A DNA stretch of 64,000 nt from Pseudactinotalea sp. HY158. GTDB lineage: Bacteria; Actinomycetota; Actinomycetes; Actinomycetales; Beutenbergiaceae. Under the pieces are notes generated by a model. It worked only from the letters and a program-made list of their open reading frames with translations. It was not told where the DNA came from and did no database searches. The stretch lies in the NCBI RefSeq assembly GCF_009660225.1, contig NZ_CP045920.1:1240001-1304000 (forward strand), written 5' to 3'. The position numbers were made by a program, and so were the translations under genes. Of this stretch, positions 8,542 to 17,530 are shown piece after piece; position 1 is the stretch's first letter, and each line of letters begins with the position of its first letter.

Positions 8542-9195
8542 GTGAACGACATTTTCCCGTGGATGAACCCCGAATACCTGCTGACCACGTTCGGCTCGGC
8601 GTTCTTCTGGGTCAGTGTCGCCATCGTCTTCATCGAATGCGGCCTCCTGTTCCCGATCCTGCCGGGCGACTCGCTGCTCTTCGCGATCGGGCTGTTCATC
8701 CATCAGGGCCTCATCCCGATCCCGCTGTGGCTCGCGTGCGTGATCCTGTCCGTGGCGGCCTTCGCGGGCAACGTCGCCGGCTACGAGATCGGCCGGGCGA
8801 TCGGGCCGTCGCTGTACGCGCGCGACGGGCGGATCCTCAAGCGCAAGTACTTCGACGAGACCATCGCGTTCTTCGACAAGCACGGGAACAAGGCCCTCGT
8901 GATCGGGCGGTTCGTGCCGATCGTGCGCACCTTCGTCACGGTCGTGGCCGGCGTGGGCCGGATGCCGCGGCGCCGGTTCTTCACCTGGTCGGCCGTGGGC
9001 GCCGTGCTCTGGGCGGTCGGGGTGACCCTCATCGGCTACTTCCTCGGACAGATCCCGCTCGTGCACGAGAACCTCGAGGTGGCGATCCTGCTCATCGTGG
9101 CCGTCTCGGTCGTGCCGATGATCATCGAGTACCTGCGGCATCGCCGCCAGGCCCGCCGGCTCGCCGCGAGCCACGACGACGCCCCCGTGGAGTAG
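8542..9195 (+). CDS. DedA family membrane protein
   Basis: A 217-aa polytopic membrane protein of the DedA/SNARE-associated family. It shows ECGLLFPILPGDSLLFAIG (the E-x(n)-PGD signature), GNVAGYEIGRAIG and GRFVPIVRTFVTVVAGVGRM (conserved R-F-x-P-x-x-R). DedA proteins are implicated in proton-motive-force maintenance and as lipid (undecaprenyl phosphate) flippases. Start taken at GTG 8542 (VNDIFPWMNP); the upstream open frame is proline/arginine-rich and unlikely to be coding. Confidence 0.92.
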   Translation: MNDIFPWMNPEYLLTTFGSAFFWVSVAIVFIECGLLFPILPGDSLLFAIGLFIHQGLIPIPLWLACVILSVAAFAGNVAGYEIGRAIGPSLYARDGRILKRKYFDETIAFFDKHGNKALVIGRFVPIVRTFVTVVAGVGRMPRRRFFTWSAVGAVLWAVGVTLIGYFLGQIPLVHENLEVAILLIVAVSVVPMIIEYLRHRRQARRLAASHDDAPVE

Positions 9196-9198
9196 GCG

Positions 9199-9579
9199 AT
9201 GGCGGCCCCCTACGGTGAGCACCTGGCCGAGCAGGTCGCGGCGCTGCGCGCGCTCACGTTCACGCAGTGGTTCGACGGCCGCTCGGCGGCGGCGCGCCGG
9301 TTCCGGCCCACCGCCCGGGACCTGGGCGAGCAGGCGCTCCGGGCCGACTACATCGCCGACAAGGCCCGCTGGCTGCGCACGTATGAACCCGGCGCCCACC
9401 CGACGCTCGCCGCGGCCACCCTCGCCGCCCGCGGCGAGCTTCCGGATCCGGCTCCCTCCTCCCGCCGCGCCCCGCGCGCCTGGGCCGACCGGCTCGACGC
9501 CGAGATCGCCGCCGCGGCCGCAGCGTTGCCGGCCCGGCAATGGGCCTCGACCCTCGTGCCCGTGCCGGACGGTCCGTGA
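9199..9579 (+). CDS. Hypothetical protein, coupled to the next gene
   Basis: A 126-aa protein starting 3 bp after the DedA stop. No family is recognised. It is rich in Ala/Arg, with helical segments (AEQVAALRALTFTQWF, DLGEQALRADYIADKARWL) and no signal peptide or membrane span. Its stop overlaps the probable GTG start of the next gene (GTGA at 9576), so the two are probably translated together, perhaps as partners. Conservation cannot be judged from one sequence. Confidence 0.6.
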   Translation: MAAPYGEHLAEQVAALRALTFTQWFDGRSAAARRFRPTARDLGEQALRADYIADKARWLRTYEPGAHPTLAAATLAARGELPDPAPSSRRAPRAWADRLDAEIAAAAAALPARQWASTLVPVPDGP

Positions 9580-10232
9580 CGGGCGGGCTCGATTCCGCGG
9601 GCGATCTCGACGAGGCGCTGCGGGCCTTCGCCTTCGTCGAACCCGTGAGCGAGCACACCCGGCTCACCCTCGGCCCCCACCTGCCCGCGAGCGTGCGGGA
9701 CCTGTGGGACCGAGGAGTCGGCTACCTCGGTGACGGCTACTGGCGCACGGTCGACCCGGTCCACATCGCCGCGGCCGTCTCGCAGCTCGCCGACCCGATC
9801 CACGCCTCCTACTCCTTCCCGGTGCTCACGAGCGCCTTCGGCGACGTGCTCACGTGCTGGCACTCCCGGCTGTATCTCATCAACTCCCGGTTCGGGCGCT
9901 ACTGCGGGCTCGGCCGGGCCGACCACCTCGGGGCGGCCATCGCCGATCTCACCGGACCGGACCGCGAATTCCTCACCGGCCCGGCGCCGTGGGCGCAGGC
10001 TGCCACGGAACTCGGGATCCCCGGCCCGTACGAGTGCTTCGCCTACGTGCCCCCGCTCGCGGCCCGGCCGTTGGGCAATCCCGAAGCCCCTGCGAACCCA
10101 GACAATCCTGCAGACCCAACGAACCCAGCGAACCCCGAACTCAGTGACCTCACCGGCCTCGTGCGCACCGGGCTGGCCGCCCACCTGCGGTTCCTGGCCG
10201 AGTTCAGCGGCCGGGTGCAGGGCAGGTTCTAG
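9576..10232 (+). CDS. GAD-like / DUF1851-type protein (possible immunity-family domain)
   Basis: A 218-aa protein. LPASVRDLWDRGVGYLGDGY followed by WRTVDPVHI resembles the GAD-like/DUF1851 (Tdi1-type) fold, in which a short W-x(3-4)-G-x-G-x-L-x-(D/G)-G-Y/L motif precedes the DUF1851 part; SAFGDVLTCWHSRLYLINSR agrees with this. In other bacteria the fold includes immunity proteins and domains of unknown role. A proline/asparagine-rich linker (NPEAPANPDNPADPTNPANP) sits near residue 180. The GTG at 9576 overlapping the upstream stop is preferred; ATG 9540 would overlap the upstream gene by 40 bp. The assignment is by motif similarity only. Confidence 0.6.
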   Translation: MTGGLDSAGDLDEALRAFAFVEPVSEHTRLTLGPHLPASVRDLWDRGVGYLGDGYWRTVDPVHIAAAVSQLADPIHASYSFPVLTSAFGDVLTCWHSRLYLINSRFGRYCGLGRADHLGAAIADLTGPDREFLTGPAPWAQAATELGIPGPYECFAYVPPLAARPLGNPEAPANPDNPADPTNPANPELSDLTGLVRTGLAAHLRFLAEFSGRVQGRF

Positions 10233-10280
10233 CCGCCCGTAGACTTCGCTGTGGTCCCCGGACGAGAGAAAGCGCAGTTC

Positions 10281-11342
10281 ATGTCAACACCCTCCACGCC
10301 CTCACCCGACGGCTCGCTGTCGCCGTTGGACGCCGACGGGGTCGAGGCCGCGATCACCTCGGCGCTCGTCGCCGTCGCCGCCGCCGACTCCCTCGAGCAT
10401 CTCAAGGAGGTCCGGCTCGCGCACACGGGTGACCGGAGCCCGCTCGCGCTCGCGAACCGGGCGATCGGTGGCCTCGAGCCGGCGCAGAAGGGCGTCGCGG
10501 GCAAGCTCGTGGGGCAGGCCCGCGGCCGGGTGAACAAGGCGATCGCGGCCCGGCAGGTCGAGCTCGAGGAGGAGCGCGACGCCCGGATGCTCGTGACCGA
10601 GGCCGTCGACGTGACGATCCCGACCGACCGGTTCCCCCTCGGCGCCCGGCACCCGCTGAGCACCATCTCCGAGGAGATCTCGGACTTCTTCGTGGGCCTC
10701 GGCTGGGAGATCGCCGAGGGGCCGGAGATCGAGCACGAGTGGTTCAACTTCGATGCCCTGAACTTCGCGGCCGATCACCCCGCCCGGCAGATGCAGGACA
10801 CGTTCTTCGTCGAGCCCGCGGACGCGCATCTGGTCATGCGCACCCACACCTCCCCGGTGCAGGCCCGCGCCCTGCTCGAGCGGGACGTGCCCCTGTACAT
10901 CGCCTGCCCCGGCACGGTCGCTCGCACCGACGAGCTCGACGCCACCCACACCCCCGTGTTCCACCAGGTCGAGGGCCTGGCCGTGGACAAGGGCCTGACG
11001 ATGGCCCACCTGACCGGCGTGCTCGACCACTTCGCCCGCGCGATGTTCGGCCCCGAGGCGCGCACCCGGCTGCGCCCCAGCTACTTCCCCTTCACCGAGC
11101 CCTCGGCCGAGATGGACCTGTGGTTCCCGCACAAGAAGGGCGGCCCCGGCTGGATCGAATGGGGCGGCTGCGGCATGGTCAACCCGAACGTGCTCATCGC
11201 CTGCGGCGTCGACCCGGCCGAGTACACCGGATTCGCGTTCGGCATGGGCATCGAGCGCACGCTCATGCTCCGCCACGGAATCGAGGACATGCACGACATG
11301 GTCGAGGGCGATATCCGCTTCTCGCTGGGAGGACAGCGCTGA
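10281..11342 (+). CDS. pheS: Phenylalanyl-tRNA synthetase alpha subunit
   Basis: A 353-aa catalytic subunit of the (alpha-beta)2 enzyme that charges tRNA-Phe. An N-terminal coiled coil (about residues 15-90) is followed by the class II core: HPLSTISEEISDFFVGLGW, ARQMQDTFFVE (motif 1/2 region), MRTHTSPVQAR and FGMGIERTLMLRHGI (motif 3, arginine in G-x-G-x-E-R). The start at 10281 (MSTPSTPSPDG) gives normal length; an upstream in-frame GTG at 10251 is less likely. The stop overlaps the pheT start by one base (TGATG), showing translational coupling. Confidence 0.97.
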   Translation: MSTPSTPSPDGSLSPLDADGVEAAITSALVAVAAADSLEHLKEVRLAHTGDRSPLALANRAIGGLEPAQKGVAGKLVGQARGRVNKAIAARQVELEEERDARMLVTEAVDVTIPTDRFPLGARHPLSTISEEISDFFVGLGWEIAEGPEIEHEWFNFDALNFAADHPARQMQDTFFVEPADAHLVMRTHTSPVQARALLERDVPLYIACPGTVARTDELDATHTPVFHQVEGLAVDKGLTMAHLTGVLDHFARAMFGPEARTRLRPSYFPFTEPSAEMDLWFPHKKGGPGWIEWGGCGMVNPNVLIACGVDPAEYTGFAFGMGIERTLMLRHGIEDMHDMVEGDIRFSLGGQR

Positions 11343-13921
11343 TGCCGTACGTACCCCTGAGCTGGCTGCGCGACCACGTCGCCGTGCCCGCGGACGCCAC
11401 CCCCGAGACCCTCGCCGCCGACCTCGTGCGCGTCGGGCTCGAGGAGGAGGGCATCGACACCTCCGCCGTGGTCACCGGACCGCTCGTGGTCGGGCGCGTA
11501 CTCGAACTCACGCCCGAGCCGCAGAAGAACGGCAAGACGATCAACTGGTGCCGGGTCGACGTCGGCGACCTGGGCGACGAGACCGGATCGCGCGGGATCG
11601 TCTGCGGGGCGCACAACTTCGCCGTGGGGGATGCGGTCGTCGTGGCCCTGCCCGGCGCCGTGCTGCCCGGCGACTTCGCCATCGCCGCCCGCAAGACCTA
11701 CGGTCACGTCTCCGACGGCATGATCTGCTCCCAGCGCGAGCTCGGCCTGGGGGAGGACCACGACGGCATCGTCGTGCTCCCCGAGCCCGCCCCCGCCCCC
11801 GGCACCGACGCGCTCGCGCTGCTCGGACTGGGCGAGGCGGTGCTCGAGATCAACGTGACCCCCGACCGCGGCTACTGCTTCTCCATGCGCGGGGTCGCCC
11901 GCGAGTACTCCCACTCCACCGGCGCCGCGTTCACCGATCCGGGCCTGCGCGAGGTGCCGTCCGCGACCGCGTCGGGCTTCCCCGTCACGATCGAGGACGA
12001 CGCCCCCATCCATGGCCTGCCCGGTTGTGATCGCTTCGTCACCCGGATCGTGCGCGGGATCGACCCGGCCGCTCCCACCCCGGACTGGATGGTGCGGCGA
12101 CTGAACCAGGCGGGCATGCGCCCGATCTCCCTGGCCGTCGATGTGACCAACTACGTCATGCTCGACCTGGGCCAGCCCTTGCACGCCTACGACCTGGCCA
12201 CGCTCGCCGCCCCGATCACCGTGCGCCGTGCCCGCGCCGGGGAGCGGCTGGTCACCCTCGACGACGCCGACCGCGCCCTCGACACCGGCGACCTGCTCAT
12301 CACGGACGCGGGCGGCGCGAGTGGCGGCCATGCCGGCCGGATCCTCGGCATCGCCGGGGTCATGGGCGGGGCCGAGACCGAGGTGGGCGAGCGCACGCGC
12401 GACGTGCTCATCGAGGCCGCCCACTTCGACCCGATCACGATCGCCCGCTCCGCTCGCCGTCACAAGCTGCCCTCGGAGGCGGCCAAGCGGTTCGAGCGCG
12501 GGGTCGACACGGCCCTGCAGGCCGTCGCCGCCGACCGCGTGGTCGAGCTGCTCGTGGAGCTCGCGGGCGGCACCGCGGAGGGGGACGTGTTCGACCTCGA
12601 CCGCACGGCGCCGCCGGCCACGATCACGATGGACGCCCAGCTGCCGAGCCGGATCGCCGGCGTCGCCTACACCGACGAGGAGGTGATCGGCCTGCTGCGC
12701 GACCTCGGCGCGACCGTCGAGGTCACCGGGGACGGCGCCGGGCGTCACCGCAGCTCCGGGGCCACGCTGCACGTGACCCCGCCGACCTGGCGCAGCGACC
12801 TCGTCGCCGCCGAGCACCTGGTCGAGGAGGTCGTGCGGCTCCACGGCTACGACAAGATCCCCTCGATCCTGCCCACCGCCCCCGCCGGGCGCGGCTACAC
12901 CCCGGCCCAGAAGCGTCGCCGCGCCGTGGCGACCCTCCTCGCCGACCTCGGCCTCGTCGAGGTGCTCACCTACCCGTTCACGAGTGCCGAGCGTCACGAC
13001 GAGCTCGGCCTGCCCGCCGGCGACCCGCGCCGCAGCACGCTGCGGCTGGTCAACCCGCTCGCCGCGGACCGTCCGCTGCTGCGCTCGCACCTGCTCGCGA
13101 CCCTCGTCGACGCGGCCGTGCGCAACCTCGGGCGCGGCACCACCGACCTGGCCATCTACGAGATCGCGTCCGTGCCGGTGATCGGGGGAGAGCCGAGCGC
13201 CTCGCCGTTGCCGCCGCACGCCGTCCATCCGCCCCACGAGACCCTCGCGGCGATCCGTGCCGCCGTGCCGGCCCAGCCGCTGCACGTGGCGGCCCTGCTC
13301 GCCGGGAACCGGCGGGCCGCGGGCGTCGACCCGGCCGGCTCGCGCGCTGCGGCCGGCTACGACCACGCCGACGCGATCGCGCTCGCCGGCCGGATCGCCG
13401 AGTTCCTCCACGTGGAGGTGAGCCTGTCCGCGGCCACCGACCGGGCGCCGTGGCACCCGGGCCGCTGCGCCGCGTTCACGCTCTCCGGTGGCCGCGTGAT
13501 CGGGCACGCCGGCGAGCTCACCCCGAAGGTGACCCAGGCGCTCGGGCTTCCCGATCGCGCCTGTGCCCTCGAGCTCGACCTGACCGCCCTGCTCGACGCC
13601 GCGCCCGCCGAGCCCAGGCAGCTCGCGGGCCTGGCCACGTACCCACCGGTCAAGGAGGACATCGCCCTCGTCGTCGATGCGGGCGTGCCCGCCTCCGAGG
13701 TGCTCTCCTGCGTGCGGACGGCGGGGGGCGAGCTGCTCGAGCAGGTGCGCCTTTTCGACGTCTACTCGGGTGACTCGGTGGCCGGCGGCCGCAAGTCGCT
13801 CGCCTTCGGGCTGCGCCTGCGGGCGCACGACCGCACCCTGACGGCGGCGGAGTCCGCGGCCGTGCGGGAGGCGATCGTGGCGGCCGCGGCCGAGCGGTTC
13901 GGGGCCACCCTGCGCGCCTGA
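11342..13921 (+). CDS. pheT: Phenylalanyl-tRNA synthetase beta subunit
   Basis: An 859-aa subunit with the normal domain order: a tRNA-binding/EMAP-like domain (VVGRVLELTPEP..., IVCGAHNF), the B3/B4 editing region (TRIVRGIDP, VDVTNYVMLDLGQPLHAYDL), B5 (AGVAYTDEEVIGLLRDLG), the class II-like core (EVVRLHGYDKIPSILPTAP) and the C-terminal ferredoxin-like anticodon-binding FDX-ACB domain (YPPVKEDIALVVD..., LRLRAHDRTLT). Editing of Tyr-tRNA-Phe is assigned to B3/B4. It starts at ATG 11342, overlapping pheS by 1 bp, and ends before a hairpin. Confidence 0.97.
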   Translation: MPYVPLSWLRDHVAVPADATPETLAADLVRVGLEEEGIDTSAVVTGPLVVGRVLELTPEPQKNGKTINWCRVDVGDLGDETGSRGIVCGAHNFAVGDAVVVALPGAVLPGDFAIAARKTYGHVSDGMICSQRELGLGEDHDGIVVLPEPAPAPGTDALALLGLGEAVLEINVTPDRGYCFSMRGVAREYSHSTGAAFTDPGLREVPSATASGFPVTIEDDAPIHGLPGCDRFVTRIVRGIDPAAPTPDWMVRRLNQAGMRPISLAVDVTNYVMLDLGQPLHAYDLATLAAPITVRRARAGERLVTLDDADRALDTGDLLITDAGGASGGHAGRILGIAGVMGGAETEVGERTRDVLIEAAHFDPITIARSARRHKLPSEAAKRFERGVDTALQAVAADRVVELLVELAGGTAEGDVFDLDRTAPPATITMDAQLPSRIAGVAYTDEEVIGLLRDLGATVEVTGDGAGRHRSSGATLHVTPPTWRSDLVAAEHLVEEVVRLHGYDKIPSILPTAPAGRGYTPAQKRRRAVATLLADLGLVEVLTYPFTSAERHDELGLPAGDPRRSTLRLVNPLAADRPLLRSHLLATLVDAAVRNLGRGTTDLAIYEIASVPVIGGEPSASPLPPHAVHPPHETLAAIRAAVPAQPLHVAALLAGNRRAAGVDPAGSRAAAGYDHADAIALAGRIAEFLHVEVSLSAATDRAPWHPGRCAAFTLSGGRVIGHAGELTPKVTQALGLPDRACALELDLTALLDAAPAEPRQLAGLATYPPVKEDIALVVDAGVPASEVLSCVRTAGGELLEQVRLFDVYSGDSVAGGRKSLAFGLRLRAHDRTLTAAESAAVREAIVAAAAERFGATLRA

Positions 13922-13929
13922 GGTGGGCG

Positions 13930-13960
13930 TTCGCCCGGGGGTTGTCAGCGCCCGGGCGAA
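13930..13960. terminator. Inverted repeat after pheT, possible terminator
   Basis: TTCGCCCGGG (13930-13939) and CCCGGGCGAA (13951-13960) are a perfect 10-bp inverted repeat with an 11-nt loop, placed 9 bp after the pheT stop. There is no clear T-run, which is common for GC-rich actinobacterial terminators. Confidence 0.6.
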
Positions 13961-13995
13961 GGCGCATCCTTGACTCTTCCCTTCGAGGAGGAGTC

Positions 13996-14880
13996 ATGCA
14001 ACGCATCGTGCCCAATATCTGGTGCCGGCGGAACGCCGTCGAGGTGGGTGACTTCTACGCGGGGGTGTTCCCGAATGCGGCCTCCGAGGTGACCGCCCGC
14101 TACCCGCAGGAGGGCCTGCTCGACTTCCAGCGCGACTTCGCGGGTGAGCCGCTCGTGGTCGACGTGACGATCCGCGGCCACGTGATCCGGCTCATCAACG
14201 CGGGGGAGGAGTTCCTGCCGAACCCCGCCCTCTCCTTCCTCGTCAACGTCGACCCGGCCGACCACGGCGGCGACGAGCAGGCGGCCCTCGCCGAGATCGA
14301 CCGGCTCTGGCACGGGCTCGGTGAGGGCGGGGTCGTGCGCATCGAGATCGGGGAGCAGCCCTACAGCAGGCGCTACGGCTGGGTCGAGGATCGCTACGGC
14401 GTCAACTGGCAGCTCATGTACACCGAGACGGACGCCGGCGAGGGGAACCACCTCGTGCCCGACTTCCTGTTCACGACGGCCGAGCCGCGGGCACGGGAGG
14501 CGATCGAGTTCTACACGGGCCTGATTCAGGGCTCCCGGATCGGGCAGGTCATCGGGAAGCCGGAGGAGCCGGCCGGGGTCATGTTCGCCGACTTCACACT
14601 CGCGGGCCAGATGTTCGCCGCGATGGACGGCCGCGCCGAGCACGAGTTCACGTTCACGCCCGGATTCTCCCTCGAGATCGCCTGCGACGGGCAGGCGGAG
14701 ATCGACCGGCTCTGGGAGGCGCTGTCCTCGGTGCCGGAGGCCGAGCAGTGCGGCTGGTGCATGGACCGCTTCGGGGTGAGCTGGCAGATCGTGCCCGCGA
14801 ACATGGGCGAACTCATGGAGCGGCCGGGCGCCTTCGAGACGATGCTGGCGATGAAGAAGCTCGTGATCGCCGACTTCTGA
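13996..14880 (+). CDS. Two-domain VOC (PhnB-like) protein
   Basis: A 294-aa protein made of two tandem PhnB/3-demethylubiquinone-9-methyltransferase-like VOC domains. The first spans about residues 1-145 (IVPNIWCRRNAVEVGDFYAG, SRRYGWVEDRYGVNWQLMY) and the second about 150-290 (VPDFLFTTAEPRAREAIEFY, EAEQCGWCMDRFGVSWQIVP). The repeated W(V/C)xDRFGVxWQ ending is diagnostic. The substrate is unknown; the family includes resistance- and glyoxalase-like proteins. The start at 13996 has a strong ribosome site (GAGGAGGAG, 5 bp upstream). Confidence 0.9.
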   Translation: MQRIVPNIWCRRNAVEVGDFYAGVFPNAASEVTARYPQEGLLDFQRDFAGEPLVVDVTIRGHVIRLINAGEEFLPNPALSFLVNVDPADHGGDEQAALAEIDRLWHGLGEGGVVRIEIGEQPYSRRYGWVEDRYGVNWQLMYTETDAGEGNHLVPDFLFTTAEPRAREAIEFYTGLIQGSRIGQVIGKPEEPAGVMFADFTLAGQMFAAMDGRAEHEFTFTPGFSLEIACDGQAEIDRLWEALSSVPEAEQCGWCMDRFGVSWQIVPANMGELMERPGAFETMLAMKKLVIADF

Positions 14881-14889
14881 GTCGATCGG

Positions 14890-16344
14890 TCACTCGCCTA
14901 CGAAACGTGTGGGACCGTCGTCCCCACGCGTATCCGGCGCGCCCGCACCCGAATCGACGGCGTGTTGGACGGCGTGCTCGCCCCGCGGCCCGCGCACCCA
15001 GTGGTTGAACAGCAGGTTGAGGATGAACACGACGATGACGGTCGAGGTGATGCCCGAGCCGAAGACCATCCGGAATCCCTCCGGGAACTTGTCGTAGAAG
15101 TGGGGCGCCACGGTCGGGATCATGCCGAACGAGAGGGAGACGGCGACGATGAGCAGGTTCTGGTTGTTCTTGAAGTTCGCCTTGTGCAGAGTCTGGATGC
15201 CGACGGCCGCGACCATCGCGAACATCACCGTCGCCGCGCCGCCGATGACCGGCCCGGGAATGCTCGCCACGACCGCACCGACCTTCGGGATGAAGCCCAT
15301 GATCACGAGGAACACACCGGTCGTGGCCACCACCCAGCGGCTGTGGACCCGCGTGATGCCCACGAGTCCGACGTTCTGCGCGAACGAGGTGTCGGGAAAG
15401 GCGTTCATGACACCGCCGACCACGGCCGAGAGGCCGTCGTTCGCCAGTCCGCGGGCCAGGTCGTTCGGCTTGAGTTCCTTGTCGACCATCTCCGCCACCG
15501 CGAGCATGTCGGCGGTCGACTCGGTGAAGGTCACGAGCATGACCAGGCAGAGGGAGACGATCGCGGCGACCTGGAACTTGGGCGGGCCGAAGTGGAAGAT
15601 CCCGCCGAAGCCGATCCACTTCTCGTCCGCGACCGCGGAGAAGTCGTTCAGGCCCATGACCCCGGAGATGATCGTGCCGATGACCAGGGAGATGAGCACG
15701 GCGATCTGGTTGAGGAATCCCGTGAAGAAGCGGGAGATGAGCACGATGATGAGCACGACCACGACGGCGAGCACGATGTGGGACACCTGCCCGTAGCTCG
15801 CGGCGGTCGGGTCCTCGCCGGCGATGAGGCCGACGTCGGCCCCGATGAGCGAGAGCCCGATGATCGTGATCGTGGTGCCGGCCACGAGCGGGGGGAAGAA
15901 GCGGATGAGCCGGGAGAACGGTTTGGCGATGAGCACGCCGAAGACTCCCGAGCAGATCATCGCCCCGTAGACCACCTGCATGCCGAGGGTCCGGTCGGTG
16001 AACGAGGTGGCGATGATGATCATCGGGGAGAGCACCGTGAACGTCGCGGCGGTGACCACCGGAAGCCGGACACCGAGGATCTTGCCGATCCCCACCGCCT
16101 GGATGATCGTGAAGATGCCCGAGACGAGCAGGTCGGCACTCACGAGCACCGCGATCGATTCGGTCGGCAGCCCCACGGCGGCGCCGACGATGAGCGGGAC
16201 GGCCACCGCCGAGGCGTACATGATGAGCAGATGCTGGATGCCGAGCGTGGCCATGCGGCCGGCCGGGAGCAGCTGGTCCACGGGATGGCTGCTCGACGGC
16301 GGGATGAACTTCTGTTTGCGCGGCGTGGGCGTGTTGACCGACAT
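14890..16344 (-). CDS. Purine/xanthine permease, NCS2 (NAT) family
   Basis: A 484-aa polytopic transporter. LGIQHLLIMYASAVAVPLIV is the first helix of the nucleobase:cation symporter-2 family. The NAT signature is present as QNVGLVGITRV, and the substrate-site acidic residue occurs in LVTFTESTADMLAVAEM. Likely substrates are xanthine or uric acid rather than uracil, judging from the TESTADM loop, but this is inference. The N-terminal ~25 residues are a short cytoplasmic tail and the C terminus is acidic. It lies tail to tail with the VOC gene (9-bp gap). Start ATG at 16344 with an AAGGAGAGC ribosome site. Confidence 0.9.
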   Translation of the reverse strand: MSVNTPTPRKQKFIPPSSSHPVDQLLPAGRMATLGIQHLLIMYASAVAVPLIVGAAVGLPTESIAVLVSADLLVSGIFTIIQAVGIGKILGVRLPVVTAATFTVLSPMIIIATSFTDRTLGMQVVYGAMICSGVFGVLIAKPFSRLIRFFPPLVAGTTITIIGLSLIGADVGLIAGEDPTAASYGQVSHIVLAVVVVLIIVLISRFFTGFLNQIAVLISLVIGTIISGVMGLNDFSAVADEKWIGFGGIFHFGPPKFQVAAIVSLCLVMLVTFTESTADMLAVAEMVDKELKPNDLARGLANDGLSAVVGGVMNAFPDTSFAQNVGLVGITRVHSRWVVATTGVFLVIMGFIPKVGAVVASIPGPVIGGAATVMFAMVAAVGIQTLHKANFKNNQNLLIVAVSLSFGMIPTVAPHFYDKFPEGFRMVFGSGITSTVIVVFILNLLFNHWVRGPRGEHAVQHAVDSGAGAPDTRGDDGPTRFVGE

Positions 16345-16495
16345 GGTGCTCTCCTTCGAACTCCGCTCGTGGCGTCCCGGAGGCCCGTGGGGCGCCCTCG
16401 TCAGGCGCCGGCGATCGTCGGCGTCGTGGTTGCGAGCGTAGACCCGGCCGTGGCTCAGCGGTGGAAAGCGGGCGGCCCCGTGGTGATCCGCCCGC

Positions 16496-17152
16496 TCAGC
16501 GGGCGATCACGTGCGTGGCCGTGAGGCGGTCGTGGGGACCGCGACCCGAGCCGAACGCGCTCATTACGGCGAATGCTCCGATGATCGGGTAGATGAGGAT
16601 GCCGGCGGTGAGCGTCAACGGATCGGAGCGGTCGAATCCTCCGGCCACCGCCCCGATGGCGACGAGGTGGCCGACCTGCCACGGGATCGCGATCTTGATG
16701 GCGTTGCGGGCGAGCGCGCGAGGAAACTCAAGCGCCGGACCGCGCTCGGTGGCGACCATGAGACCCATCCGGCGCTTGCCCCACGTCGCGTGATCAGCCC
16801 CCGCCTCGGCTCGCGCCGCCCAGATGGTCGCCACGATCGGCGGCACGGCGCTCATGAGGAGCACGGCGCGCACGGGGAACACCGCGCGCATGGGGAGCAC
16901 GGCGCGCGTGCGGAGCGCGGTGCGCATGGGGAGCACGGCGCGCATGGGGAGCACAGTGCGCATGGGGAGCACGGCGCTCATGGGAAACGTGGTGCGCGTG
17001 CGGAGCACGGCGCCCGGGGAGGGCGGCGCGTTGCGGCTGAGCACCAGGCCGGCAGGCACCATCGCCGCGGCGACGCCGAGATAGCCGGTCGCGTCGAGCA
17101 GGTAGGCGCGCATCCGGCGTCCTGCCAGCGGGTGAATCTGCATGATGCCCAT
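16496..17152 (-). CDS. RDD family membrane protein with internal repeat expansion
   Basis: A 218-aa protein. [20 protein letters not shown] is the RDD opening (R and D residues in the first helix), [16 protein letters not shown] is the usual loop after helix 2, and the end [10 protein letters not shown] is the standard RDD C-terminal motif. Between helix 1 and helix 2, residues ~45-100 are a string of six-residue repeats ([12 protein letters not shown] and variants) that other RDD proteins lack. The role of RDD proteins is unclear; some are linked to ion transport. ATG 17152 or 17143 could start the gene. Confidence 0.75.
   Translation of the reverse strand: MGIMQIHPLAGRRMRAYLLDATGYLGVAAAMVPAGLVLSRNAPPSPGAVLRTRTTFPMSAVLPMRTVLPMRAVLPMRTALRTRAVLPMRAVFPVRAVLLMSAVPPIVATIWAARAEAGADHATWGKRRMGLMVATERGPALEFPRALARNAIKIAIPWQVGHLVAIGAVAGGFDRSDPLTLTAGILIYPIIGAFAVMSAFGSGRGPHDRLTATHVIAR
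16850..16995. repeat. 18-bp tandem repeats inside the RDD gene
   Basis: About eight imperfect copies of an 18-bp unit (core CATGGGGAGCACGGCGCG on the + strand) encode repeated Met-Arg-(Ala/Thr)-Val-Leu-Pro. The copies differ by one to three bases and keep the frame, as expected of a slippage tract. Confidence 0.85.
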
Positions 17153-17522
17153 CGTCTCTCCGATCGCTCGTGCGGCGTTTGATGTCGCGGGTGGTATCGG
17201 TGCGGCCGAGTCCTTGGTTGCTCAGGTGGTGCGGGGTTCTCCGGGCGGGCTGGTGGTGGTGCCGCGGTGGCTGTGGGGGGTCGCGGTGAGGGGGTGGCCG
17301 TGGCGGTCGGTGAAGGTCCAGGTGCCGTTGCGGCGGGTGATGGTGATCTCGCGTTGGTGGACGAGGTCGTGGTGGTGCCAACAGAGCAGGATGCCCTGGG
17401 CGGTCGAGGTGGTGCCGTTGTGTTGCCACCACCATCGGGAGTGGTGGATCTCGCCGTAGCCGGGTGGTTCGTCGCACGCCGGGTATTGGCAGTGACGGTC
17501 TCGGGCGATGATTCCGCGGACC

Positions 17523-17530
17523 TGGTTGGC
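17523..17530. repeat. Target site duplication, left copy
   Basis: TGGTTGGC directly precedes the left end of the ISL3-family element and is repeated at 18971-18978. The 8-bp length is typical of the family. Confidence 0.9.

Noticed and set aside
11081-13828. Minus-strand open frame of about 915 codons opposite pheT
   Set aside because: No domains or ribosome site, and pheT on the other strand is certain.
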